Assembly: GCA_029262895.1 (NCBI GenBank) | Contig: JAJCYM010000043.1 | Coordinates: 62,001-126,000 of the forward strand | DNA length: 64,000 nt | From: Roseivirga sp. | Lineage (GTDB): Bacteria; Bacteroidota; Bacteroidia; Cytophagales; Cyclobacteriaceae | Direction of reading: 5' to 3' | In this document: positions 54,073 through 63,232 of the stretch, piece by piece | Position numbering within the stretch: position 1 is the stretch's first letter | How the letters are laid out: every line of letters begins with the position of its first letter | Made by a program: the position numbers and the translations under genes | The notes under the pieces: model-generated | Seen by the model: the letters and a program-made list of their open reading frames with translations, nothing else | The model's database searches: none | What the model was told of the DNA's origin: nothing

Positions 54073-55377
54073 CTACTTCAAAGTCGAAGCTGTATTCGGA
54101 TTAGATAGCAATTCTTTAAAGATTGCCCAACGCTTTTCTGATTGATCATCCGTGCCACCAAGGCGTTCTACATAGTCTGCTACCAAGTCACGGCCCAAGT
54201 TGTAGTTGATCACATAACTGCGATACTGATCAAAGAACCTGGTTCGCTGAAGTGCTCTGTCAGGCTTATAAAGCAGGTATTTTTCGAGCCAGCTGGCGGC
54301 TTCTTCCCTTGAGATTTCACCATTGAGGTACTTTCTGGCAGCTTCATTGCCGGCATAGTCCAGTTTAGATCGTAGCGCTTGAATTTCATAGTATTGGTCC
54401 GCTTTAGAGACATCAATTCCGGCAATAGGAAAGAGTACTTCTTTTTCGAATTTGATACGCTCTGCCCCCGGAAAGGCAACATCAATACCGTAGTTAGCAC
54501 TACCTTCTGCAATCAGAGATTGTGGACTAAACAGAGGATAGACAGAAAACTCTTTCCAGCCCTTGCCATCTACCAGATTTTGCTCCAGCAATGCATTAAA
54601 AACATGATGCCCCGGATAGCCCTCATGACAAGCCAGATCGATGGCGCGCTCAATGAAGATGGGGAAGTCAGTGTTGAGTTGGATGAGACTTTGACTTTTA
54701 CCCTGATAGTAGTTGTAGCCCGACCATGATTTATCATTTACGTATTCCAGTACAAAATTCTCTCCCTCTGGTAATTGAAAATAGCCATCGGTACGTTTCC
54801 TGGCCTCGTCAATGGCTGCCTTGAAAACGTTGTCGAGCTTGGCCTTGGGAATAATGAATTGCTTTGCATAGTCAGTATAGCGGCCGGCCACGGTGCCTCT
54901 TCCTGGTAATTTTTGATCGAGACTCTCCAGGACACCGTCAAAGTATTCGGTGGTGAAGAGTGGGGGTTCCGCGTCATAGAGCAGTTTAGCTTCTTCGTCA
55001 AAGGTGAATTGCTTTCCACCCATCATTTGAACTTTGGTAGTAACCGCAACCAGCTGCTTTTGCATCATATGCAGCCGAGCCAGCTCGTCAGTCCTTAGGT
55101 TGGTTGTGTCAAAATGATCCACCATATAGCGAAGCCCATCCAGTTCAACCTTGAATGAATCCGCATCAAAAGCGCTATTTTCTGGAAGAGGAGCAGGTTT
55201 CCATTCTTCGGGGCCGTAGTAGGCATCTACAAAGTCACCATCATGCTGCCCAATCCGTAGGACAACTTTTACGTAATCCTCGGCAATTTTATCTAGGGTA
55301 ATTGGCTCAGTCGTTTTGGGGTTGCTACAGGCAAAAACGAAAATGACAAAAGCAATTATGAATAGTTGGGAGCGCAT
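54073..55377 (-). CDS. gluzincin-like lipoprotein with HExxPGHH motif
   Basis: This 434-residue lipoprotein (FVIFVFACS, Cys at about 17) contains DLACHEGYPGHHVFNALLE, an HExxPGHH zinc-binding motif as in DUF885 peptidases, followed by LIAEGSANYGIDVAFPG, where a further metal-binding Glu is expected. Sequence outside this motif is clearly different from the DUF885 protein at 26779, so it may be a separate family. FVDAYYGPEEW near residue 50 is a conspicuous aromatic stretch. Metallopeptidase activity at the envelope is likely by motif; the substrate is unknown. Confidence 0.82.
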   Translation of the reverse strand: MRSQLFIIAFVIFVFACSNPKTTEPITLDKIAEDYVKVVLRIGQHDGDFVDAYYGPEEWKPAPLPENSAFDADSFKVELDGLRYMVDHFDTTNLRTDELARLHMMQKQLVAVTTKVQMMGGKQFTFDEEAKLLYDAEPPLFTTEYFDGVLESLDQKLPGRGTVAGRYTDYAKQFIIPKAKLDNVFKAAIDEARKRTDGYFQLPEGENFVLEYVNDKSWSGYNYYQGKSQSLIQLNTDFPIFIERAIDLACHEGYPGHHVFNALLEQNLVDGKGWKEFSVYPLFSPQSLIAEGSANYGIDVAFPGAERIKFEKEVLFPIAGIDVSKADQYYEIQALRSKLDYAGNEAARKYLNGEISREEAASWLEKYLLYKPDRALQRTRFFDQYRSYVINYNLGRDLVADYVERLGGTDDQSEKRWAIFKELLSNPNTASTLK

Positions 55378-55457
55378 AAATTCTTATTTGGAGATCAAAG
55401 ATAAGCCCCCAAACTATTCCTCAAAATGTCTGGCCTAAATGATGTCTGAATTATAGC

Positions 55458-56339
55458 TTATCCACCTAAGTCTTTTATTTTTTCCTCCATGGCCTTTTTG
55501 TAGTACTTGCTGGCATTGTCCGCTTTCCCCTCGGTAAGAGAAAGAATGTAAGCAGCCGTCTTTTTTGCCTCTTCTATATTTTCCTGCTTCTCAAGAATGG
55601 TCAGCTTTTGGTTGAGATTGGAATAATTCTCGTTCATGGCAATTGACGCTTTGGCCCACTTTAGCGCCTCATCCAGATTGGATCCTAGGTTAATAAAGTG
55701 CTCTGCAGCAAAAAATCCGGCTTGCCAGTCGAAGGTAGTGTTGGCAACTGCTGCCGAAGTTTTTGCAACATCCACTGAGATAGGAATTTCCACTTTGATT
55801 TTTTCCCATCGAACTGACATGACAGTGCTTTCGGCAGTCAGTTCGGGAAATCCAAATTCAACGGCTTCTCTAAGTTCTGAGGTTTGCGCTGAAACTTCAA
55901 CTCGAACTGCGTCCTTGGATTCGTTATAGGTAAAGGCACCCCACTGGCTATGGACGGTGTTGAATATCGCAACCCAAGGTTTGTTTTGACTAGGGATAAG
56001 AAAAAAGGCGTATTTCCCAGCTTTCAAATCTTTCCCACCAATTTTCACGTCTGTTGAAAAAGAAATGGTAGTTGCTTCATTAGCTCCTGCTCGCCATACT
56101 TTGTCGTAAGGAGCAATCCTTGGCTCCTCCCAAACCTGCCTGTCTTTGACATATGGCCTTGAATATTCCACCTCGATTTCAGTGACACCTACTTTTTGGT
56201 AAACTTTGGCCTGCTGACTGACTCTTGGAACTACCCAGCCATAACCGGTGGCGAAGGACGACTGGCTAATAAGATCCGAAGTTATAAGCAGAGAAGCCCC
56301 AATTAGCAGGAGCTTGAGATAAGATATGTTGGTTTTCAT
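55458..56339 (-). CDS. DUF2911 secreted protein
   Basis: This 293-residue protein has a signal peptide (LLLIGASLLITSDLIS, ending near residue 27). The DUF2911 domain is recognisable by VEYSRPYVKDRQVW, APYDKVWRAGANEATTISFSTDVKIGGKDLKAGKYAFFLIPS and the beta-rich stretch after it. A helical C-terminal region (about 200-290) resembles tetratricopeptide-like hairpins. DUF2911 is typical of Bacteroidota and of unknown function. ATG 56339 was chosen because the signal peptide begins there; an upstream start would put a charged extension before it. Confidence 0.88.
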   Translation of the reverse strand: MKTNISYLKLLLIGASLLITSDLISQSSFATGYGWVVPRVSQQAKVYQKVGVTEIEVEYSRPYVKDRQVWEEPRIAPYDKVWRAGANEATTISFSTDVKIGGKDLKAGKYAFFLIPSQNKPWVAIFNTVHSQWGAFTYNESKDAVRVEVSAQTSELREAVEFGFPELTAESTVMSVRWEKIKVEIPISVDVAKTSAAVANTTFDWQAGFFAAEHFINLGSNLDEALKWAKASIAMNENYSNLNQKLTILEKQENIEEAKKTAAYILSLTEGKADNASKYYKKAMEEKIKDLGG

Positions 56340-56428
56340 AAAAAAAATGTTGGTCTGGAAATTAACAACCAAATGCACTATTCACCATTGTCCGTTTGTG
56401 TAAAACCCCTGAATTTTGCAGCGAAAGA

Positions 56429-57430
56429 TTATAAAAACCAATAATCGCTCCCAATATCTGCACTTAAGTGGTGTAGATAATCGGTGAGTTTGGTGAACTC
56501 TTGACCATTAGGAAAAATAGAGATGAGAAGACTGAAATGAGACATGCTTTCGATTGATGGAAAATGTTTTATAGCATGACCCTTAATACCGGCCTTGTAC
56601 TTTTCAGGATGTTGATCCATCCAGATAAACGGAGTCTGATGCTTATCGAGTAATTGTGCTGTCAATCGCCCTTTAATACCTGTACCCCAAAGCACAAGTG
56701 GTTGGCGTTTCAATTCGTATTTGATAAAATGTGCGACTTTTAGCCTAAAAAAGCTTTCTTGCTGATAGCGTTCAGAATTGCGTGAGATGCGCTCAGGGTG
56801 TTCCCGCCAAAGCAAAGTGATCTCTGGAATGCCTATTACCTGAAATCCATGCAGTTGCCATTTTAAAGTCAGGTGGTAATCCTCAGGGTAGGAGAGGTCA
56901 AAGCCACCAATTTCTTTGAGTGCTGCCTTTCTGACCATCCAATTGGGAGAGGCGATCACGCATTCCCGATATACCCAATCCCAATAGTCATTTTGTAGCA
57001 CCCTTTCATTCAGCCAAGTCTCATATTTCTGGTAGCCTTCCGAAACGACCTCTTCACCAAAGTATTTCACCAAACCGGTGATAACCGTTTTTTGAGGTGC
57101 AGATTGCAGGGCCTCAAACATAACCTTAAGGCGACCTTTGGGCATGATATCATCAGCATCCATTCGGGTGATGTATTCGCCTTGAGCATGTTCAAATGCC
57201 AATTTTAAAGCCGGAACTATACCATCACCCTGATTCTGTAAGAGTTTGATTCTTTCATCTTCAATTGCATGCTCCTTTATGATTGACTCAGTCTGATCGC
57301 TTGATGAATCATTAACCACCATAAGCTCCCAAAAAGGAAATGTCTGCCTCCGAATAGAAGACAGACATTCATCAATATATTTCCCAGCGTTTTTCGCTGG
57401 CATAATTATGGTGATTGAGATATTGGTCAT
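56429..57430 (-). CDS. GT2 family glycosyltransferase
   Basis: This 333-residue enzyme transfers a sugar from a nucleotide donor. The GT-A fold is seen in ITIIMPAKNAGKYIDECLSSIRRQTFPFWELMVVNDSSSDQT, followed by EYITRMDADDIMPKGRL with the DxD metal motif. VRKAALKEIGGFDLSYPEDYHLTLKW contains the catalytic ED pair. A C-terminal region (about 240-330) resembles the nucleotide-sugar-binding tail of sugar-modifying proteins. The acceptor is unknown, probably a cell-surface glycan. The start codon lies inside the repeat array at 57429. Confidence 0.9.
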   Translation of the reverse strand: MTNISITIIMPAKNAGKYIDECLSSIRRQTFPFWELMVVNDSSSDQTESIIKEHAIEDERIKLLQNQGDGIVPALKLAFEHAQGEYITRMDADDIMPKGRLKVMFEALQSAPQKTVITGLVKYFGEEVVSEGYQKYETWLNERVLQNDYWDWVYRECVIASPNWMVRKAALKEIGGFDLSYPEDYHLTLKWQLHGFQVIGIPEITLLWREHPERISRNSERYQQESFFRLKVAHFIKYELKRQPLVLWGTGIKGRLTAQLLDKHQTPFIWMDQHPEKYKAGIKGHAIKHFPSIESMSHFSLLISIFPNGQEFTKLTDYLHHLSADIGSDYWFL

Positions 57431-57497
57431 TGGTTAATTAGTCTTAAATATCAATATACTAATCAACCAATCTACTAGTACACCAATACAACTAAAC
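57429..57497 (-). repeat. 8-nt-period array between MATE and GT2 genes
   Basis: On the coding (minus) strand, units GTTTAGTT (containing the MATE stop), GTATTGGT, GTACTAGT, AGATTGGT, TGATTAGT, ATATTGAT are followed after a short turn by the complementary CTAATTAA and CCAATGAC (containing the GT2 start). The arms 57429-57442 and 57458-57471 are complementary over 14 bp with one mismatch, a hairpin with a 15-nt loop. Confidence 0.75.
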
Positions 57498-58898
57498 CTT
57501 AACCATTTTCCATTTCCCTTTTCTGAATAGCCAGATCGAAACAATGGCTATCGCTGTTTCAGCGACTGTGATTGCCAAATAAACTCCCAATGGACCGTGG
57601 TCCAGCTCGAGTGCCACTAAATAGGCCAATGGTAACTGGAATACCCAGAAAACAAAGAAGTTGATTATAGTTGGTGTCTTAGTATCTCCGGCTCCATTGA
57701 AGGCTTGCGTAACTACCATGCCATAGGCATAGAATATATAGCCAGCGGCAATTACCTGCAAACTCAAAGCTCCAGCTTCAATCACTGCTAAATCATCTTT
57801 AAACCAACCAACAATTGTATTCGCAAAGAAGAGGTAAAACAGTGATATCGTGACCATAAAAAGGGCGTTGTATTTACTGGTCTTCCAGACCGATTTCTCT
57901 GCCCTTTCAGGCTGATTGGCTCCAAGATTCTGACCCACTAATGTTGCTGCCGCGTTGCTCATACCCCAAGAAGGCATAAGCGTAAACATCATTACCCTGA
58001 TGGAAATCCCATAACCTGCAAGTACATCACTTCCAAATTCGGACATGATCCTGGTGAGGAATACCCAACTCGAAGTAGCGATCAGAAATTGCCCGATTCC
58101 ACCCAGAGAAACCTTTATCAGGTTCCACATGATATCAAGCCTCAAAACAAAGTCTTTAAGCCCTATCTTGATTCGGCTCCACCCAAAGAAGAGTACTAAT
58201 AATTGGCCGATTACAGCTGTCCCCCTGCCAATAGTGGTGGCTATCGCTGCACCTTCCACACCATAAGCCGGAATAGGACCAAAACCGAAAATGAACATTG
58301 GATCAAGGATGATGTTAAGTCCATTTGAGATAACCAATATCCACATGGCAATAGAAGCATCCCCGGCTCCTCTAAATATGGCATTTATTAAAAAAAGCAG
58401 AACTACTGTAACGCTTCCCCCAATTAAGACCCGAGTATAGCCATAGCCTTCCTGAATCAAGTCGGTTTCTGCTCCCATTAGGCTAAGAATCTCCTTTGGA
58501 AAAATAACACCGAGTGCTCCGATGCTCACAGCTATAATTGTACCCAGGATAATAGTTTGAACTGCCGCCTTAGAGGCACCATCCATATCTTTTTCACCTG
58601 TTCTGCGCGCCACAACAGCGGTTGCAGCCATACTAAGCCCTATAGCCACGGCATAGATTAAAGTAATCACCGACTCGGTCAGGACTACAGTGGCCACTGC
58701 GTTTGTGCTTACCCGCGACACAAATACCATGTCCACCAATGCGAAGGTCGATTCCATTAGCATTTCCAGAATCATAGGAACGGAAAGCATAAAAATGGCC
58801 CTGCGAATGCTACCAGAGGTAAATTCTTGTTCTTTACCAGTAATAGCGATTTTGAAGTATTGAAAAAACTTCTTTATAGAAAGTTTGGATTGTTTCAT
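57492..58898 (-). CDS. MATE family efflux transporter
   Basis: This 468-residue membrane protein has twelve predicted transmembrane helices and the MATE pattern of two six-helix bundles, including RAIFMLSVPMILEMLMESTFALVDMVFVSRV in helix 1, RGAGDASIAMWILVISNGLNIILDPMFIFG and GAGDTKTPTIINFFVFW. It probably exports cationic drugs or metabolites in exchange for Na+ or H+. The N-terminal 25 residues are cytoplasmic and basic. Its stop codon lies in a repeat array and is followed 61 bp later by the GT2 start. The 158-bp upstream gap to the sirtuin gene contains no clear riboswitch. Confidence 0.93.
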   Translation of the reverse strand: MKQSKLSIKKFFQYFKIAITGKEQEFTSGSIRRAIFMLSVPMILEMLMESTFALVDMVFVSRVSTNAVATVVLTESVITLIYAVAIGLSMAATAVVARRTGEKDMDGASKAAVQTIILGTIIAVSIGALGVIFPKEILSLMGAETDLIQEGYGYTRVLIGGSVTVVLLFLINAIFRGAGDASIAMWILVISNGLNIILDPMFIFGFGPIPAYGVEGAAIATTIGRGTAVIGQLLVLFFGWSRIKIGLKDFVLRLDIMWNLIKVSLGGIGQFLIATSSWVFLTRIMSEFGSDVLAGYGISIRVMMFTLMPSWGMSNAAATLVGQNLGANQPERAEKSVWKTSKYNALFMVTISLFYLFFANTIVGWFKDDLAVIEAGALSLQVIAAGYIFYAYGMVVTQAFNGAGDTKTPTIINFFVFWVFQLPLAYLVALELDHGPLGVYLAITVAETAIAIVSIWLFRKGKWKMVKV

Positions 58899-59056
58899 TA
58901 TTTGAGAATTATGTAATGGAAATTAAGAATGCAGGAGGAGGGAGCTAAACTAGCTTCCTGGCTCTACGACCAGTTCGCGGCAGGTGGCGACTATGGTTTG
59001 CATAATTCTCTTCATGATGGGACAAATGTGCAGGATTTTTTTTAATCCGCAAAAAA

Positions 59057-59749
59057 CTAGTTGAATTCTCTTAATAATTCTTCTTTGATTTTCTTCATTC
59101 CTGTAGTTGCTTTGTCTGCATAGAAGTGGAGGTTAGGGTAAGCTGCTGTTGTTGGTTTGTTGGGGTCCAAAATGTACTTGGGAATAACAGAAGGAACAAA
59201 ATCAATAAGTCCGGCTGCTGGATAAACCTGTAGTGAAGCACCTACAACCAGAAATATTTCAGCCTGCTGTGCATGGGTGATGGCCACATCCATCATGGGT
59301 ACCGCCTCTCCAAACCAAACGATATTGGGCCTTAGTTGGGAGCCAAGTTCGCAAGTATCTCCCAGATGAAGTTGCCAATCATCCATCTCGTATATCAGCT
59401 CTTCGTTTTTCGTGCTACGCGACTGAAAGAGCTGGCCGTGTAAATGAACAACATGATTTGATCCGGCTTTTTCGTGAAGATTGTCTACGTTTTGAGTAAT
59501 TATGGTTACATCAAAATGTGCTTCCAGTTCTTTCAGGATAAGGTGACCCTGATTGGGTTCTGCATTCAGGCCTTGCTTCCTTCTCTGGTTGTAGAATTCA
59601 AGCACCAGCTCAGGGTTGTCATTCCAGCCCATAGGCGAGGCCACTTCCATCACATCATGCCCTTCCCATAGTCCATTCGCATCGCGAAAGGTCTTGAGGC
59701 CGCTTTCGGCACTTACACCTGCTCCTGTGAGTACAACTAGTTTTTTCAT
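59057..59749 (-). CDS. cobB: NAD-dependent sirtuin deacylase
   Basis: This 230-residue sirtuin removes acyl groups from lysines using NAD. NAD-binding motifs are TGAGVSAESGLKTFRD near the start, TQNVDNLHEKAG, HLHGQ with the catalytic His and VVGASLQVYPA. The segment EFYNQRRKQG carries the Tyr-x-x-Arg pair that in SIRT5-type enzymes recognises succinyl, malonyl or glutaryl lysine. The small domain has only one Cys (DTCELGS), so the usual zinc-binding four-Cys site is missing; I believe this is a Bacteroidota feature. ATG 59749 is preferred over 59755. Confidence 0.9.
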   Translation of the reverse strand: MKKLVVLTGAGVSAESGLKTFRDANGLWEGHDVMEVASPMGWNDNPELVLEFYNQRRKQGLNAEPNQGHLILKELEAHFDVTIITQNVDNLHEKAGSNHVVHLHGQLFQSRSTKNEELIYEMDDWQLHLGDTCELGSQLRPNIVWFGEAVPMMDVAITHAQQAEIFLVVGASLQVYPAAGLIDFVPSVIPKYILDPNKPTTAAYPNLHFYADKATTGMKKIKEELLREFN

Positions 59750-59778
59750 AAACAAAGATGAATTTCAGGTGGCATTGG

Positions 59779-60318
59779 TTAAATTTTCAATTCTTCCCGG
59801 TTAGCCTCCAGGACATCGATAATAAACTGGATATGCTCTGTCATATCTACCCCAAGCATTTCTACTCCGGCTTGAATTTCATCCCGTTCTACTTTAGCCG
59901 CAAAACTCTTTTGCTTTAGCTTCTTTTTCACCGATTTAGGCGTGAGGCCTTCTATTCCTCCAGGCCGAACCTGACAACAGGCTATGATAAAACCTGTCAA
60001 CTCATCGCTAGCCAATAAGGCTTTATCCAATTGTGTGTCATAAGAGACACCCCATTTGGTGTAGTGTGCTGAAATGGCATGAGCGATTTTTTCTTCTCCT
60101 TTCTCTCGGAGCATGGCAACAATTCGATTCGGATGTTCTTCCGGATAGGCCTCATAATCGGCATCATGCAACATACCGGTGATCGCCCATTCCTCTGCAT
60201 CTTCATTAAAATGCTTGCCATAAGCTTCCATTACCAACTCCACACTGCGCGCATGTCGGAGGAGACTGTCACCTTGAGTCATGGACTCCAGTATTTCCCG
60301 TGCTTCTTGTCTATTCAT
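59779..60318 (-). CDS. HD-domain protein
   Basis: This 179-residue protein is an HD-superfamily hydrolase domain. LRHARSVELVMEAY supplies the first His, ITGMLHDADYEAYPEEHP the His-Asp pair, and IAHAISAHYTKWG the following His. ASDELTGFIIACCQVRP is typical of the HDIG-type proteins related to YedJ or other putative phosphohydrolases. The ATG at 60318 is taken as the start; a TTG four codons upstream also exists. The substrate is unknown, probably a phosphorylated nucleotide or sugar. It lies 29 bp upstream of the sirtuin gene and may be in one operon with it. Confidence 0.85.
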   Translation of the reverse strand: MNRQEAREILESMTQGDSLLRHARSVELVMEAYGKHFNEDAEEWAITGMLHDADYEAYPEEHPNRIVAMLREKGEEKIAHAISAHYTKWGVSYDTQLDKALLASDELTGFIIACCQVRPGGIEGLTPKSVKKKLKQKSFAAKVERDEIQAGVEMLGVDMTEHIQFIIDVLEANREELKI

Positions 60319-60537
60319 TTTGCTTTTCAATAAATCTTTGTGTCAGGATGAAAGGCATACTAGGCAAACCAAAATAATCAGGTTGAAAGCATCACGTTTT
60401 GCTCTTCATCATAGACCACTGCTGAATTACTTGAAGCAAAATAGGAGATATAGATTCTTTTTCCACCCAATTTGTCAACAAAGGGTGTTTTATTCTCTTT
60501 GAGCTTGCTTGGGATGCGAAGTTGTCGGGTCGTTCTT

Positions 60538-60570
60538 AGTCATCTGGTGACTTAAAGTCACCGGATGACT
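60538..60570. terminator. strong hairpin downstream of topA
   Basis: Arms 60538-60553 and 60555-60570 are complementary over 16 bp with one mismatch (G-U in RNA), a nearly perfect palindrome. It starts about 18 bp after the stop of topA on the minus strand. No U-tract follows directly on that strand. It may end or protect the topA transcript. The rest of the gap to the HD gene (60331-60587) contains no convincing gene. Confidence 0.45.
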
Positions 60571-60587
60571 AGTAAGGTGGCTAGTTT

Positions 60588-63086
60588 TTATTTCTTTTTG
60601 GCCCGACTTTTTTTGGCAGGAGCGTTTTTCTCGATATGAGCTTTGGCTTGTTCCAAAGTCATCTTAGACACATCGACCGTTTTTGGGAGTTCTACCTTTG
60701 TTTTTCCTTTGATGATATTATGCCTTCCCCAGCGGGCCTTTTCCACTCTAATACCTTCTTCTTCCCAATTGTGAATGACTTTATCAATCTCCTTTTGGAT
60801 TTTAGCTTCGATCAATTCAATAATGTCAGTATTGGACAAATTGTCCCAATCGTACTTTCTATTGACATTGATGAACATGTTATTCCATTTTATAAAAGGG
60901 CCGAAACGCCCTTTTCCTTTTTGTACCGGCAGTTCCTTATAAATATAGATAGGCGCATCGGCCTCCTGCTTGGCCTTTATCAAAAGCACCGCTTCATCCA
61001 GCTCGAGCGTCAAAGGATCGGCATCTTTTGGCAATGAGATAAATTTCTCATCATATCGTATATATGGTCCAAATCTCCCAATAGCAGCTACGATCTCTTT
61101 ACCTTCATGTTCACCTACTTGCCTTGGCAGCTTGAATAATTCAAGCGCATCCTCAAGTGTGATATTCTCGATGAATTGTCCTTTTCTAAGGCTTGCAAAT
61201 TGTGGTTTCTCGGCTTCTTCATTATCCGGGTCAGTTTCACCAATCTGTACCATTGGACCAAACCTTCCCAATCTGGCAATTACTTTTTTACCACTTTCAG
61301 GGTGTGCCCCAAGCTCTCTTTGAGAACCAACGGAGGCACGATCTACATTTTCAGTACTTTCTACAGTTTTATGAAAACCGCCATAAAAGTTGTCAATCAT
61401 GCTGTCCCACTTCTGATAACCTCCGGCAATCTGGTCAAATTCTTCTTCCACCTTTGCAGTAAAAGAATAGTCAATTACGTTTGGAAAATGTTCTATGAGA
61501 AAGTCATTCACGACCATTGCTATATTGGTAGGGAAGAGCTTAGATTTCTCGGCTCCTGTAAGCTCAGTATTGGTTTTAGTCTCTACATGACCATCCTTCA
61601 ACCTGATCTCCTGATAATTCCTTTCTACACCATCTCGATTTTCCTTGTCTACGTAATCCCTTTTCTGAATTGTGGAAATTGTGGGTGCGTAGGTAGACGG
61701 TCGTCCAATCCCAAGTTCTTCGAGTTTTTTCACGAGACTAGCTTCAGTATACCTGGCGGCTGGTCGGCTAAAACCTTCCCGAGCCTTCATATGCCTTAAA
61801 TCCAATACCTGACCAATAGACAATGGAGGAAGCATTCCCTTTGCATCCTGATCCACATCATCTTCATCATCTGTAGACTCTATATATACTTTCAGGAAGC
61901 CCTCAAATTTTATCACTTCACCCTGAGCTCTTAACTTTTCGTCCGAGGTGGAGATCCCAATTGTAGCTGTGGTTTTCTCTAATAGGGCATCGCCCATTTG
62001 AGAAGCAATCGCTCGTTTCCATATAAGGTCATATAGGCGGTCTTCATTATAATCGCGACCGGCTTTGTGACTGGCGAAATTAGTAGGGCGAATAGCTTCG
62101 TGAGCTTCCTGGGCAGACTGAGACTTTGTCTTGAACTTTCTCGTTTGAATAAAGTCCGACCCGTAAGCGTTTGCTATTTCAGCGGTGGCCCCTTTAATGG
62201 CTTCATCAGATAAGTTTAAAGAATCAGTTCTCATATAAGTAATCTTACCCGCTTCATATAGCTTTTGTGCTACTGACATGGTTTGAGCTACCGAGAAACT
62301 AAGTTTCCTACTTGCTTCCTGCTGAAGTGTAGATGTTGTAAATGGTGGGGCAGGGCTTCTTTTGGCCGGTTTCTTTTCAAGATTCTCAATTGAAAAATAA
62401 GCACCAACGCAGCTTTCAAGAAAAGAGCGTGCTTCCTCTTCGGAGTTAAATTTCTTCGGCAATTCTGCCTTTAATTCCCTACCTGCTTCAAGGTTAAATA
62501 TGGCACTTACTTTGAAGGAAGAAATAGTGTTGAATTTATCTATCTCTCTCTCGCGTTCAACCACCAACCTGACCGCAACCGACTGCACGCGTCCTGCAGA
62601 AAGGCCGTACTTAATTTTTTTCCAAAGAATAGGGGAGAGCTCAAAGCCAACAAGTCGATCAAGAATTCTTCTTGCCTGCTGGGCATTTACCAGATCAATA
62701 TCAATGTCTCTTGGGTTGGAGATGGCAGTTTGAATGGCGCTTTTGGTAATCTCCCGAAATACGATTCTCCTGGTATTATCATCAGTGAGTTTTAATGCCT
62801 CTTTCAAGTGCCAGCTAATAGCCTCTCCCTCACGGTCATCATCACTGGCCAGATAGATAGTTTCCGCAGCCTTTGATAGTTTTTTTAATTCCTGAATTAC
62901 TTTCTTTTTGTCAGCGCTTATTTCATAGGTAGGCTTAAATCCGTTGGCGATGTCTATGGCCTTATCACCCTTTGGCAAATCTCTCACGTGGCCGTAGCTT
63001 GACACAACTTTGTAATCTTTTCCCAGGTAGCCTTCAATAGTTTTGGCCTTAGCCGGGGACTCAACAATTACGAGATTCTTGGACAT
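60588..63086 (-). CDS. topA: DNA topoisomerase I
   Basis: This type IA topoisomerase relaxes negative supercoils. The 832-residue protein starts with the Toprim domain (NLVIVESPAKAKTIEGYLG, LASDDDREGEAISWHL). The nucleophile Tyr is in ITYMRTDSLNLSDEA, and GRPSTYAPTISTIQKRDYV, EEFDQIAGG follow. The C-terminal third has several topo-C-type repeats (for example IGRFGPYIRYD, KGRFGPFIKW, RWGRHNIIKG) in place of zinc fingers, and ends in a Lys/Arg-rich tail. This is the usual Bacteroidota form. It diverges from sixA. Confidence 0.96.
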   Translation of the reverse strand: MSKNLVIVESPAKAKTIEGYLGKDYKVVSSYGHVRDLPKGDKAIDIANGFKPTYEISADKKKVIQELKKLSKAAETIYLASDDDREGEAISWHLKEALKLTDDNTRRIVFREITKSAIQTAISNPRDIDIDLVNAQQARRILDRLVGFELSPILWKKIKYGLSAGRVQSVAVRLVVEREREIDKFNTISSFKVSAIFNLEAGRELKAELPKKFNSEEEARSFLESCVGAYFSIENLEKKPAKRSPAPPFTTSTLQQEASRKLSFSVAQTMSVAQKLYEAGKITYMRTDSLNLSDEAIKGATAEIANAYGSDFIQTRKFKTKSQSAQEAHEAIRPTNFASHKAGRDYNEDRLYDLIWKRAIASQMGDALLEKTTATIGISTSDEKLRAQGEVIKFEGFLKVYIESTDDEDDVDQDAKGMLPPLSIGQVLDLRHMKAREGFSRPAARYTEASLVKKLEELGIGRPSTYAPTISTIQKRDYVDKENRDGVERNYQEIRLKDGHVETKTNTELTGAEKSKLFPTNIAMVVNDFLIEHFPNVIDYSFTAKVEEEFDQIAGGYQKWDSMIDNFYGGFHKTVESTENVDRASVGSQRELGAHPESGKKVIARLGRFGPMVQIGETDPDNEEAEKPQFASLRKGQFIENITLEDALELFKLPRQVGEHEGKEIVAAIGRFGPYIRYDEKFISLPKDADPLTLELDEAVLLIKAKQEADAPIYIYKELPVQKGKGRFGPFIKWNNMFINVNRKYDWDNLSNTDIIELIEAKIQKEIDKVIHNWEEEGIRVEKARWGRHNIIKGKTKVELPKTVDVSKMTLEQAKAHIEKNAPAKKSRAKKK

Positions 63087-63232
63087 AAATTCGGTGAATT
63101 AAAATTCTCAACGGCTCCAAAGATGGGCATAAAAGTTTCACAAAAACAAATAGTATCGGTTCAAGCCCTTGTTAATTTATATTAAAAGTGAGCTTTGTAC
63201 GTTTCTTTGAGCACACCACACACAACAGTTAA

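Noticed and set aside
58950-59015. 21-residue leader-like frame upstream of the MATE transporter
   Set aside because: No regulatory pattern such as attenuator stems or drug-responsive codons was seen, and frames of this length occur by chance.
58899-59056. Possible riboswitch (ykkC/guanidine type) before the MATE gene
   Set aside because: The conserved core of that motif is not present; the stretch contains only a short AGCTA/TAGCT hairpin.
60378-60548. Open minus-strand frame of about 56 codons with protein-like sequence ending DEEQNVMLST
   Set aside because: It has no ATG, no convincing alternative start and it crosses the topA-downstream hairpin. It could be a gene remnant, but nothing supports a family.
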